From: Gallionella sp.
Lineage (GTDB): Bacteria; Pseudomonadota; Gammaproteobacteria; Burkholderiales; Gallionellaceae
Reading direction: 5' to 3'
Assembly (NCBI GenBank): GCA_028688275.1
Contig: JAQTYN010000026.1
Location: 1 to 42,765, forward strand
Length of the DNA stretch: 42,765 bases
Part shown: positions 27,583 to 35,150 of the stretch, one piece after another
Numbering within the stretch: position 1 is the stretch's first letter
Layout of the letters: the number at the start of each line of letters is the position of its first letter
Made by a program: the position numbers and the translations under genes
The notes under the pieces: generated by a model
Seen by the model: the letters and a program-made list of their open reading frames with translations, nothing else
Databases searched by the model: none
Told to the model about the DNA's origin: nothing

Positions 27583-28401
27583 ATGCCCAAATTTGTTGGT
27601 GTTACAGGTTTGCCCAGAGCAGGTTCGACGTTGTTATGTCAATTACTCGCTCAACATCCAGAAATTAAGTGTGAAGGGCATAGCTCGCCGTTATGCAATA
27701 CCTTGTTGGGCATACGCCGCATGATGAGCGACGATACGTTCTTTTTGGCTCAATTAGATAATAGTTTTGAAAGCAGCTACGCGCATTTAACGTCTGCCAT
27801 GCAGGGATTTTTGCGTGGCTGGAATCAAGATTGTCAACAAGCCGTGGTGGTGGATAAAAACCGCGCGTGGCTACATGCTGTGGAATTGTTGCTACATATT
27901 GAACCTGAAGCCAAGCTGATTGTGTGTATCCGTGAGTTAGGACAGATTTACGGTTCGATAGAGGCGCAGCATCAACGCACGATTTTGCTGGATTTTATTG
28001 ATCATTTAGCGGATTTTGATCGATTCGGACGGGCGGATATTTTATTTGCCAAAGACAAAGCGATAGGTGCGCCGCTGATTTCACTTCATGCGGTATTAGA
28101 TTTGCCCAAGCATGTGCAAGAACGCCTGTACTTTGTGCGTTTTGAAGATATGATGGAACAGCCCGCCGCCTGTATGTCGCATATTTACGCTTGGTTAGGG
28201 CTATCGCCTTTTGAAATTGATCCGAATAATCTCAAGGTGGGCATACAGGAGAGCGATAGTCATTACCATCACAAATACCGCCACACACAGCATACTCACA
28301 TCGCGAAACCCAGCAAGCATGAGTTTTCTGGGCGCATTCAAGCGCAAATCGAAACCGCTTACGCGTGGTTTTATCAGCTCTACTACCCCACCAAACGCTA
28401 A
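27583..28401 (+). CDS. PAPS-dependent sulfotransferase-family protein
   Basis: Residues 8-17 (GLPRAGSTLL) are the 5'-phosphosulfate-binding loop and LIVCIRELGQIYGS (about 107-120) is the 3'-phosphate-binding segment of sulfotransferases that use PAPS. RFEDMMEQP and IYAWLGLSP are also typical. The acceptor cannot be read from the sequence. AAGGAG precedes the ATG, 43 bases after tpsB on the same strand, so it is probably in the tps operon and could sulfate the exoprotein or a surface glycan. A catalytic base is not obvious. It has no signal peptide, so it acts in the cytoplasm. Its size (272) is normal for single-domain members. Confidence 0.87.
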   Translation: MPKFVGVTGLPRAGSTLLCQLLAQHPEIKCEGHSSPLCNTLLGIRRMMSDDTFFLAQLDNSFESSYAHLTSAMQGFLRGWNQDCQQAVVVDKNRAWLHAVELLLHIEPEAKLIVCIRELGQIYGSIEAQHQRTILLDFIDHLADFDRFGRADILFAKDKAIGAPLISLHAVLDLPKHVQERLYFVRFEDMMEQPAACMSHIYAWLGLSPFEIDPNNLKVGIQESDSHYHHKYRHTQHTHIAKPSKHEFSGRIQAQIETAYAWFYQLYYPTKR

Positions 28402-28517
28402 TTTTTAAATCTCAACTCAGTGTTAGTTGTGGCAGGGCTGATGTGGCGTATCTGAATCGCTGGATATCGTAAAAATCTGGGATAATGGCGTGTGTCCCGT
28501 TCGTACTGTATTGATTT

Positions 28518-29069
28518 ATGCTCTCTCCTCAAGAAACGCTACAACAAGCTGACCTGCTCTTTTCTGCCGAGCAGGTTCAAGTTGCTTTGCACCACGTTGC
28601 GCAACTAATCAATCATCACCTTGCCGATACGCATCCCTTGGTGCTGTCTGTCATGGGCGGCGCGGTGGTGTTTAGTGGACAGTTGTTGCCTTTGCTGACT
28701 TTTCCCTTGGAATTCGATTATGTGCATGTGTCGCGTTATGGTGATGCGCGGCACGGCGGCGAGCTGCATTGGCGGGTGGAGCCACGTGAAAATGTGTTTG
28801 GGCGTGTGGTGTTGCTGCTGGATGATATTCTGGATGAAGGACATACCTTGGCAGTCTTGCGTGAGCGGGTCTTGGCGATGGGGGCGACACAGTGTTATTG
28901 CGCGGTGTTTGCCGACAAGCAACATGGGCGACCCAAACCGATACAAGCGGATTTTGTGGGCATGGATTTGCCTGACCGTTTTGTGTTTGGTTATGGTATG
29001 GATATAGCAGGCGCGTGGCGAAACTTACCTGCGATATATGCCGTGCGTGAGCAACGAGAAGAGGAATAA
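28518..29069 (+). CDS. hpt: hypoxanthine-guanine phosphoribosyltransferase
   Basis: Salvages hypoxanthine (and guanine) to IMP/GMP with PRPP. The 183-residue protein has the type I PRTase PRPP loop VVLLLDDILDEGHTL (about 98-112), the preceding VMGGAVVFSGQLL pyrophosphate loop, and the purine-binding end FVGMDLPDRFVFGYGMD. Its stop is directly followed by the ATG of the MTI phosphorylase gene (TAAATG). The pairing is functional sense: the phosphorylase releases hypoxanthine, which this enzyme recycles. Confidence 0.93.
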   Translation: MLSPQETLQQADLLFSAEQVQVALHHVAQLINHHLADTHPLVLSVMGGAVVFSGQLLPLLTFPLEFDYVHVSRYGDARHGGELHWRVEPRENVFGRVVLLLDDILDEGHTLAVLRERVLAMGATQCYCAVFADKQHGRPKPIQADFVGMDLPDRFVFGYGMDIAGAWRNLPAIYAVREQREEE

Positions 29070-29831
29070 ATGTTAGCTATCATCGGTGGTCGCGGTTTGA
29101 CCGAATTAAAGAATTTGAAAATTACCCATAGGCAAGTGATGCGCACGCCTTACGGCGAACCATCTGGGGCTTTTTTGTTTGGCACCTTGAATCAAAAAGA
29201 AGTGATTTTTTTGGCGAGACATGGCTATGGTTATACCATTCCGCCGCATCTCGTGAATTATCGCGCGAATTTATGGGCGTTGCACAATCAAGGCGTGACG
29301 GAAGTGATTTCGGTGGCGACGGTAGGCGGCATTCGTGCGGATCTCAAACCAGGCGACATCATTGTGCCCGATCAAATTATGGACTACACGCACGGGCGCG
29401 ATGCGACTTTTTTTGAAACGCGCGATACCGTCTATCGCAATATCGACTTTACTTATCCCTATAACGAAGGCTTGCGGCAGCGTATTTTACGCAGTGCCGA
29501 ATTGGCACAGCAGCCTTGTTTAGCGGGGGGCGTGTATGGTGCGACCCAAGGGCCACGCTTGGAAAGCCTCGCAGAAATCAATCGCTACCAACGCGATGGC
29601 GCGGATATGGTCGGCATGACGGGAATGCCCGAAGCCGCGTTGGCAAAGGAGTTAGAGCTACGGTATGCCGCGATTGCGGTCGTGACGAACTACGCTGCTG
29701 GGCGTGGCGACAGCGTCTCAGGAATTAACATGGAAACGGTCAAAGCCACGGCGATTGGGTCGATGGAGCGCGTCCGTTTGGTTTTAGAGTCGGTCGTCAC
29801 TTGTCAAGATGAGGTCATCTGTGGCAATTAA
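29070..29831 (+). CDS. S-methyl-5'-thioinosine phosphorylase (MTAP/PNP family)
   Basis: A 253-residue trimeric nucleoside phosphorylase of the MTAP family. [59 protein letters not shown] and [10 protein letters not shown] are visible. The NYAAGRG tract, in place of the D-Y-D-C-W of MTA phosphorylases, is the pattern of the Pseudomonas aeruginosa enzyme that prefers methylthioinosine. It would cleave methylthioinosine (from MTA deamination after polyamine synthesis) to hypoxanthine and 5-methylthioribose-1-phosphate. The hpt gene directly upstream takes up the hypoxanthine. The def start overlaps its 3' end. Confidence 0.9.
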   Translation: MLAIIGGRGLTELKNLKITHRQVMRTPYGEPSGAFLFGTLNQKEVIFLARHGYGYTIPPHLVNYRANLWALHNQGVTEVISVATVGGIRADLKPGDIIVPDQIMDYTHGRDATFFETRDTVYRNIDFTYPYNEGLRQRILRSAELAQQPCLAGGVYGATQGPRLESLAEINRYQRDGADMVGMTGMPEAALAKELELRYAAIAVVTNYAAGRGDSVSGINMETVKATAIGSMERVRLVLESVVTCQDEVICGN

Positions 29832-30351
29832 AACTGTCCTCAAAATGGGGGATGCGCGCTTGTGGCAAGTGTCCGAACCCGTCAGCCATTTCGATCACGC
29901 TGATTTGCATGCCTTGGTGCAAGACTTGCGCGACACCATGCAAGCCTTGAACGGTGCGGGATTGGCGGCTCCTCAAATCGGCATTCCGCTGCGCGTGGTC
30001 ATTTTTGGCGTACAACAAAACTCCCGCTACCCCGATGCGCATACCGTCCCCGAAACCATACTGATTAACCCTGTGATTACGCCTGTGAATGACCACGCAG
30101 AAGCAGGCTGGGAAGGATGTTTGAGCGTCCCCAGCCTGCGCGGGATGGTGGCGCGTCATCTGCATATTCGCTACCAAGGATTTGACCCAACGGGCGCGTT
30201 GATTGACCGCACCGTCAGTGGCTTTCACGCCCGCGTCGTCCAACACGAATGTGACCATTTAGACGGCATCCTGTACCCCATGCGCATCCAAGACATGACC
30301 CAGTTTGGCTTTTTAGATGAGCTATTCCCAGAGCGGGCAGGGGAGGAATGA
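29821..30351 (+). CDS. def: peptide deformylase
   Basis: Removes the formyl group from nascent N-terminal fMet. All three motifs are present: [10 protein letters not shown] (45-54), EGCLSVP with the metal-ligand Cys, and HECDHLDG with the two His ligands and catalytic Glu. I prefer the GTG at 29821 ([11 protein letters not shown], 176 residues), because GAGG stands six bases upstream and the family starts this way. An ATG at 29809 would add four residues. Either start overlaps the end of the phosphorylase gene. This appears to be an extra def outside the usual def-fmt locus, so a second copy elsewhere is possible. Confidence 0.95.
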   Translation: MAIKTVLKMGDARLWQVSEPVSHFDHADLHALVQDLRDTMQALNGAGLAAPQIGIPLRVVIFGVQQNSRYPDAHTVPETILINPVITPVNDHAEAGWEGCLSVPSLRGMVARHLHIRYQGFDPTGALIDRTVSGFHARVVQHECDHLDGILYPMRIQDMTQFGFLDELFPERAGEE

Positions 30352-30437
30352 ACCTAGATATTTCTATAAATTAGGCGTAATCTGCACGTGGGTTCATAAC
30401 CCCCATTCATAATTTATAAAAAACTTTAGGAGTCAAT

Positions 30438-31154
30438 ATGAAAAGAAATTCTACTGGCATTATGCGATTGATTGCACTTCCTTTTATCGTGTCACTCGCC
30501 AGTTGTGGTGGGGGCGGGGGCGGTGGTGCAGCAATTCCAACAGGGCCTGTGACATCGACCTTGTCTTTCCCTTTTAAAAGTGCAGATCAGGCACTCGCGC
30601 TCAGTGGCTTCACCAAAACTTTTGTCGTTTCTGGCACTTGTGCAGGAACGGGAACAGACTCCACCACACCTGCGACCACACCCGCTGTATTTGAGGGGGT
30701 ATCTGGCGTATCTGCCGTTAACACACTCACGGCTACGCTGACGGGCGTGGGCTGTACGCCAGCTCTCACACAGACCACAACGCAGTATTACAACCCTAGT
30801 TATGTTTCACTTGGTTCATCGTCCCTAGGCAATTACGGCGTATTTGCCACGCTACCTGTTTTGCCTGTTTCAGTTCAGGTGGGGGCATCAGGCGTATATG
30901 GCACGGAAACGTTTTACACCGACAACACAAAATTAACGCCCAATGGTCGAGCAGATATGACGTATTTGATTGAACCTGATACAGCGACCACTGCTATCGC
31001 CAATATGACAATCAAACATTATGACGCTGTGGGTACGCTACTCCAGACACAACAGAACCGTGCACGCATTACGGCGGGTGGGGCATTGACACCTGCTTCA
31101 GTAGATATCGTGGTGAGTCCAACCGCACAACATTTACTTTTCACGTATAACTAA
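30438..31154 (+). CDS. unknown lipoprotein (238 aa)
   Basis: An N-terminal signal with lipobox LASC (Cys23) followed by seven Gly, the polyglycine linker common in outer-membrane lipoproteins of gammaproteobacteria. The mature part is Thr/Ser/Ala-rich, with two further Cys pairs (GTCAGTG, GVGCTPA) that could form a disulfide and a beta-rich C-terminal half (YGTETFYTDNTKLTPNGRADMTYLIEP). I do not recognise a family. AGGAG precedes the ATG. It is a single gene with a strong terminator 19 bases after the stop. Confidence 0.75.
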   Translation: MKRNSTGIMRLIALPFIVSLASCGGGGGGGAAIPTGPVTSTLSFPFKSADQALALSGFTKTFVVSGTCAGTGTDSTTPATTPAVFEGVSGVSAVNTLTATLTGVGCTPALTQTTTQYYNPSYVSLGSSSLGNYGVFATLPVLPVSVQVGASGVYGTETFYTDNTKLTPNGRADMTYLIEPDTATTAIANMTIKHYDAVGTLLQTQQNRARITAGGALTPASVDIVVSPTAQHLLFTYN

Positions 31155-31172
31155 TCCGCCGCATCAACTCAC

Positions 31173-31208
31173 AAAAAAGCCCACAAAGATATTTATGTGG
31201 GCTTTTTT
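31173..31208 (+). terminator. rho-independent terminator of the lipoprotein gene
   Basis: AAAAAAGCCCACA (31173-31185) pairs perfectly with TGTGGGCTTTTTT (31196-31208), with a 10-base loop. The A- and T-runs would make it work in both directions. Confidence 0.92.
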
Positions 31209-31266
31209 GCATTTCGGATCTCTCTAAACATCCAAGCGATTCTTCAATGGGGAGCTGCAATATAGG

Positions 31267-31540
31267 CATAGGTATCTACACAACTTTCTATCATTTTGGA
31301 ATAAGGGTGTATTAAACTTTCCATTCAAAAACAAGAATATCCGACCCAGACTCCCCTCGCCCACTTGTGGGAGAGGGGCAGGGGGAGAGGGTTCGCCGAA
31401 GGTGCGAATTGCATCCAGACAAGGGCATGTGCAACGCGCCCCTACAAATTATGATGCATGTTGTTTTTAAATGAAATTCTACCCCCACCCTAACCCTCAC
31501 CCTGCTAGGGGGAGGGAACTAAGTTGTGTAGATACCTATG
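31267..31540. mobile_element. MITE-like 274-bp element with 20-bp perfect terminal inverted repeats
   Basis: Left end CATAGGTATCTACACAAC plus TT (31267-31286) and its exact complement at 31521-31540. The interior contains the CTCCCCTCGCCC palindrome (31350-31392) and a second G-rich palindrome (CACCCTGCTAGGGGGAGG, about 31498-31516), with no coding frame longer than about 60 codons. Flanking target duplications are not obvious. One terminal sequence recurs at 110-124. Together with the terminator it accounts for most of the 479-base gap before the KAP gene. Confidence 0.7.
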
Positions 31541-31633
31541 AATATAGGTGTGACGAATTCGCACATCGCTCTGCTGGACGAACCCGAAATCAGTGATTCT
31601 TCATTGACTTAGAGGCGAATTTTTTTGCTCACG

Positions 31634-34600
31634 CTATTGTTCAACTGATTCCGCTGGCATTGCACCCGACATGGAGTTATTTTCTTCGGGTGCTACCTTG
31701 ATTGGCTGAGGATCACCCGCCAACCTTACGCCTGACAACAATTTTTCAAACACCGCGATTTCGGCGGGTGAGGGCGGCCAAGGGCAGTTGAATTTGGTTT
31801 GATGCGCGGCGATGGCGGTGCGCAATGCGTACTCCAAATGATCCTTCCTTTCCTCAAGAAATGTTTCCCAGTTTGTTTCTAGGGCTTGGTTAATAAGCAC
31901 TTTCCATTCCGCCCCCATCACCTCATAAAACGCCCCCATCGCAATCAATTGGTGTTCCGCCAAGGTATCCACGGGCGGGGGAGGGGCTGTTGCGGCAGTG
32001 CGTTGCAGTTTTGATCTTAACCATGCTCGCAAGGATTCGGCGAGGGTTTCGTCTTTGAGCTCACCTTGTTGCAGCATGGCGAGGTAGCGCAATCGGTTGC
32101 CGAAGCGTTTGATGGCGCGAGGGGTGCTGCGTTTGGCGGCGACCACGCCTGTCCAAATCGCCAAGGCATCGCGGAAGTTTTGCGAATCCCGCGTCACCAA
32201 GCGCGAACGGCGCAGCAGTTTCACCAACACCAGCACGCCCACTGCCAATAGTGGCAACATCGCTGCGCCCAACCACGCCAGCATCGTCCCCACGGAGGTG
32301 GTTTCTCCCGCTTGTACCGTTGCAGCACTCGCTGGGCGTTCTTTGCGTTGCGGTTCAATCACTTCAGGTAGCGAAACGGGTGCAGGCGCGGGGAGGACTG
32401 CGGATTGCGCCATGACGGGCTGAACTGCCATCACGGGCGCGGGAGCTTGTGCTTGTGGTTGCCACCAATTCGCCACCCACAGCCCAGCCGCTATCGCAAT
32501 GCCCACGGCAAATAGCGGCGACAATTTTTTCAGGTCTTGATACACGCTCAATACTCGCTGCCGTGGCGCAGCTTCGGGTGTAGCAAGTAATTGATGCACA
32601 GGTTGGTCGTGGGTGTCAGGCACTTTGATTTCGATATTCACCAACTTTTGCAAATAATCCGCCGCATACCCTCGTCGTTTCATCAACGCAGTATCCGCAT
32701 TCGCTTCGCTCAGATGCACACCGCCTTCCATTTGCACCAATTCCGCCGCAATGTCTTTGAATGCCAAGCCCAACGCGGCTTGCATGCGCTCGCTTGCCAT
32801 GCCGAAAATGACAAAACACTCGCCCGCCGAAGTCAGGTAATTCACCGTTTCCATCACATCCAATACCGCCGTCGGGCGGCAACGATCCAAATCGTCGATC
32901 ACCAACACCAGCCGATACGGCAACGCCTGCACCAATTCGCCAAACTGGCGCGCGAACTGCGCCCGAAAATCGTTTTGTGCCGAAGCCGCCCGCAAACTCA
33001 TATTGTCCCGTAAGCGTGTCAGCAACAACGCGGGATTCACCCCAAACGGGCGCATGCCTTTCCACAAGGCAAATAATGCCGTCAAGCCCGCCAACACAGG
33101 TGCGCCCCATTGTTGCAAGCTGGCAAAATTGTCGCTGATGTCTTTGAACTTGCCTTGTTGCAAAGCGGGCAAGCTCACCACGAGTGCTATCGTCACCGCC
33201 ATGACCACCAGCATCAATACCCCAAAATGCTGTTTTGAGCGTAACCACAACAAACGCAAACGAAAATTTACCCCCTGCCATGACCACAGCGACGGCACAG
33301 CTTGTGCATACACCGCGCCCAACAACGCCGCAAACAAATGCTCTTCTTTTTGATGATGCCATGCGTTAAACCAAATCGGTCTATGCCCACTCGCCCGCAA
33401 ATCTGCGCATACCAACTGCATCAAAGAGCTTTTGCCGCTGCCCCAGTCGCCTGTAATTGCCAAAGTCAATGGCGGACGCGTTTCCGCATTGCGCAAAAAG
33501 CGCGAAATCCCCCGTGCTAGGCCGATAAATTCCAAGCGGTCTTCGGATGCCAAACGTATTTCGGCATCCGACGCTGCCATGTCGGCAATTGAGTCTCGAA
33601 ATTTTTGTTCGGGTGAACGTCGCCAAGCCTGCCATAACAGCCACGCTGACAACAACACGGTTATCCAATACCAAGGGGCGGGGATACGGCTATAACTCTC
33701 GGCATATTGCCAATGATTGCCACCATCGGCGGTGATGAGGATAACGTTCCCGTCACCTACTACCCACCCATGTTTTTTGTCATTAGAAAAGTGAATGTCA
33801 TTAAGTCCTAGTTCGGTGTTGCTAACTTGCGCATACCAATTCTTTCCACCATCATTTGTGGAAATTATTACCCCTTCATTACCGACAGCCCAGCCAAGTT
33901 GTCCATTTGAATCAAAGTGGACTGAATTAAGTTTTTGTGTTGTATTGCTTCTTTGTGGATACCAAGTACTGCCGCCATCAATGGTGGCAACTATTGTGCC
34001 TTCATCACCTATAGTCCAGCCATGTAATCCATCTGCAAGAATACAAATAGAGTAGAGCCATTTTGAAGAGTTGCTGTTTTGCGTAAACCAAGTTTTCCCA
34101 GCATTATTTGTGGAAATGATTGTGCCGTTATCGCCAACTGCCCAACCATGCTGACCATCAGGTAGAAAGCTAACAGAGCGAAGTAAATTTTTCGTTCCGC
34201 TGTCTTGAAATGTCCAATTTCTTCCTCCGTCTGTTGTTGCAAGAATTGTTCCGTTGTAACCTACAGCCCAACCTTGCAAAGCATCTATGTGAAATTTTAT
34301 TGAAAAAAGCCAAATATTGGTGTTGCTGATTTGTGAGTTCCAAGTTTTTCCACCATCAACAGTTGCTATGATTGCGCCACCTTGCCCAACTGCCCAGCCA
34401 TGTTGAGCATCAGTATGAAAGTACAAAGCACGGAGTGATTCAGACGTATTAGTGGTCTCTCTATGCCAGTTATGACCGCTATTTGTGGTGGAGAGAATTG
34501 TCCCCTTATAACCCACAGCCCAACCATGCTGATTATCATCAGAGAAAGTGATTGCTTTTAAATAGTTATTAAATGAAAACAGTTGACGTTGTGGATTAAT

Positions 34601-34765
34601 TTCGACTGATTTCCACAATGACCATTGATGTGATGTTTCGAGTGGTGGGAAGGGGCGTGATATTTGCCACAAATAAATGCTGGTTGATAATATCCAAACA
34701 AAAAGCGAAGTTTTCAGCCATGACCACGCCAAAAGCGCGTTGGATTGCCGATGCTGATTGTCCAT
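31634..34765 (-). CDS. KAP-family P-loop ATPase fused to a seven-repeat YCF48-like propeller
   Basis: 1043 residues. Membrane segment 1 is at about 18-34. Then seven units of exactly 42 residues follow, each with GWAVG-x-x-GTI-x-x-T-x-x-GG-x-x-W. The GW falls at 81, 123, 165, 207, 249, 291 and 333, the pattern of YCF48/HCF136 and sialidase-like propellers. Membrane segment 2 (about 365-381) follows. The KAP NTPase has Walker A GDWGSGKSS (439-447) and Walker B LVLVIDDLDRC (619-629), with two inserted membrane segments (about 515-533, 555-570). Two more hydrophobic segments flank a Pro/Ala linker around 765-860, then a helical tail. The topology suggests a periplasmic propeller and a cytoplasmic ATPase. 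AAGGA precedes the ATG. The function is unknown; KAP proteins are membrane-associated and several occur in phage-defence settings. The propeller half is AT-richer than the KAP half. Confidence 0.85.
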   Translation of the reverse strand: MDNQHRQSNALLAWSWLKTSLFVWILSTSIYLWQISRPFPPLETSHQWSLWKSVEINPQRQLFSFNNYLKAITFSDDNQHGWAVGYKGTILSTTNSGHNWHRETTNTSESLRALYFHTDAQHGWAVGQGGAIIATVDGGKTWNSQISNTNIWLFSIKFHIDALQGWAVGYNGTILATTDGGRNWTFQDSGTKNLLRSVSFLPDGQHGWAVGDNGTIISTNNAGKTWFTQNSNSSKWLYSICILADGLHGWTIGDEGTIVATIDGGSTWYPQRSNTTQKLNSVHFDSNGQLGWAVGNEGVIISTNDGGKNWYAQVSNTELGLNDIHFSNDKKHGWVVGDGNVILITADGGNHWQYAESYSRIPAPWYWITVLLSAWLLWQAWRRSPEQKFRDSIADMAASDAEIRLASEDRLEFIGLARGISRFLRNAETRPPLTLAITGDWGSGKSSLMQLVCADLRASGHRPIWFNAWHHQKEEHLFAALLGAVYAQAVPSLWSWQGVNFRLRLLWLRSKQHFGVLMLVVMAVTIALVVSLPALQQGKFKDISDNFASLQQWGAPVLAGLTALFALWKGMRPFGVNPALLLTRLRDNMSLRAASAQNDFRAQFARQFGELVQALPYRLVLVIDDLDRCRPTAVLDVMETVNYLTSAGECFVIFGMASERMQAALGLAFKDIAAELVQMEGGVHLSEANADTALMKRRGYAADYLQKLVNIEIKVPDTHDQPVHQLLATPEAAPRQRVLSVYQDLKKLSPLFAVGIAIAAGLWVANWWQPQAQAPAPVMAVQPVMAQSAVLPAPAPVSLPEVIEPQRKERPASAATVQAGETTSVGTMLAWLGAAMLPLLAVGVLVLVKLLRRSRLVTRDSQNFRDALAIWTGVVAAKRSTPRAIKRFGNRLRYLAMLQQGELKDETLAESLRAWLRSKLQRTAATAPPPPVDTLAEHQLIAMGAFYEVMGAEWKVLINQALETNWETFLEERKDHLEYALRTAIAAHQTKFNCPWPPSPAEIAVFEKLLSGVRLAGDPQPIKVAPEENNSMSGAMPAESVEQ

Positions 34766-34832
34766 ATTGGTGCTTCCTTTAGTGGATGCGACAGAATTTA
34801 AAAAACATCACAAAACTCGAATCGGGTTGTTT

Positions 34833-35044
34833 CTAGCCTGCATCGCGCAACAGCAACGCTTGGCTATACGTCAAAAATTCATCCAGATGGGTGGTGATGA
34901 TGCTGACGTGATGGGGAGTTGCAGGTTTTGATAGTCATGTACGGCGATGTTGCGAAAGCCGACCATGTTTTTGAGGCTATTTGCCAGCGGGAGGGTAATC
35001 CAGCCACTTTTTTGTAGCGTATGTAGGATCTCCGTGCGGTTCAT
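34833..35044 (-). pseudogene. HepT (DUF86, HEPN) toxin remnant, truncated and frameshifted
   Basis: The frame from the ATG at 35044 reads ILHTLQKSGWITLPLANSLKNMVGFRNIAVHDYQNLQLP, the C-terminal half of HepT with its RNxxxH ribonuclease motif (RNIAVH). About 60 N-terminal residues are missing. After QLPIT the frame breaks. The neighbouring frame continues VSIITTHLDEFLTYSQALLLRDAG to a stop at 34833, which is how HepT proteins end. The gene is therefore broken twice, and no MntA antitoxin partner lies beside it. Confidence 0.75.
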
Positions 35045-35116
35045 TTCAATTTCCTTGGTAAAGGCCAGAAGTGATTTCGACAAATTCGCACTATACGCAT
35101 CAGCGGTGTGCATAAA

Positions 35117-35147
35117 TTCCCTCTCCCCCAAGTGGGCGAGGGGAGTA
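35117..35147. repeat. palindromic repeat CTCCCC...GGGGAG
   Basis: CCCTCTCCCCCAAGTGGGCG then AGGGGAGTAAG, in reverse orientation to the copies at 13912 and 31350. It lies directly at the 3' end of msbA. Confidence 0.75.
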
Positions 35148-35150
35148 AGT

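Noticed and set aside
31349..31540. Possible CRISPR-like array in the repeat-rich gap
   Set aside because: The repeats are palindromes of different families at irregular spacing, with no regular repeat-spacer pattern. No CRISPR array was seen anywhere in the window.
32616..33362. 248-residue ORF overlapping the KAP gene in another frame
   Set aside because: The KAP frame carries Walker motifs; this one is Gly/Arg/Val-rich shadow sequence.
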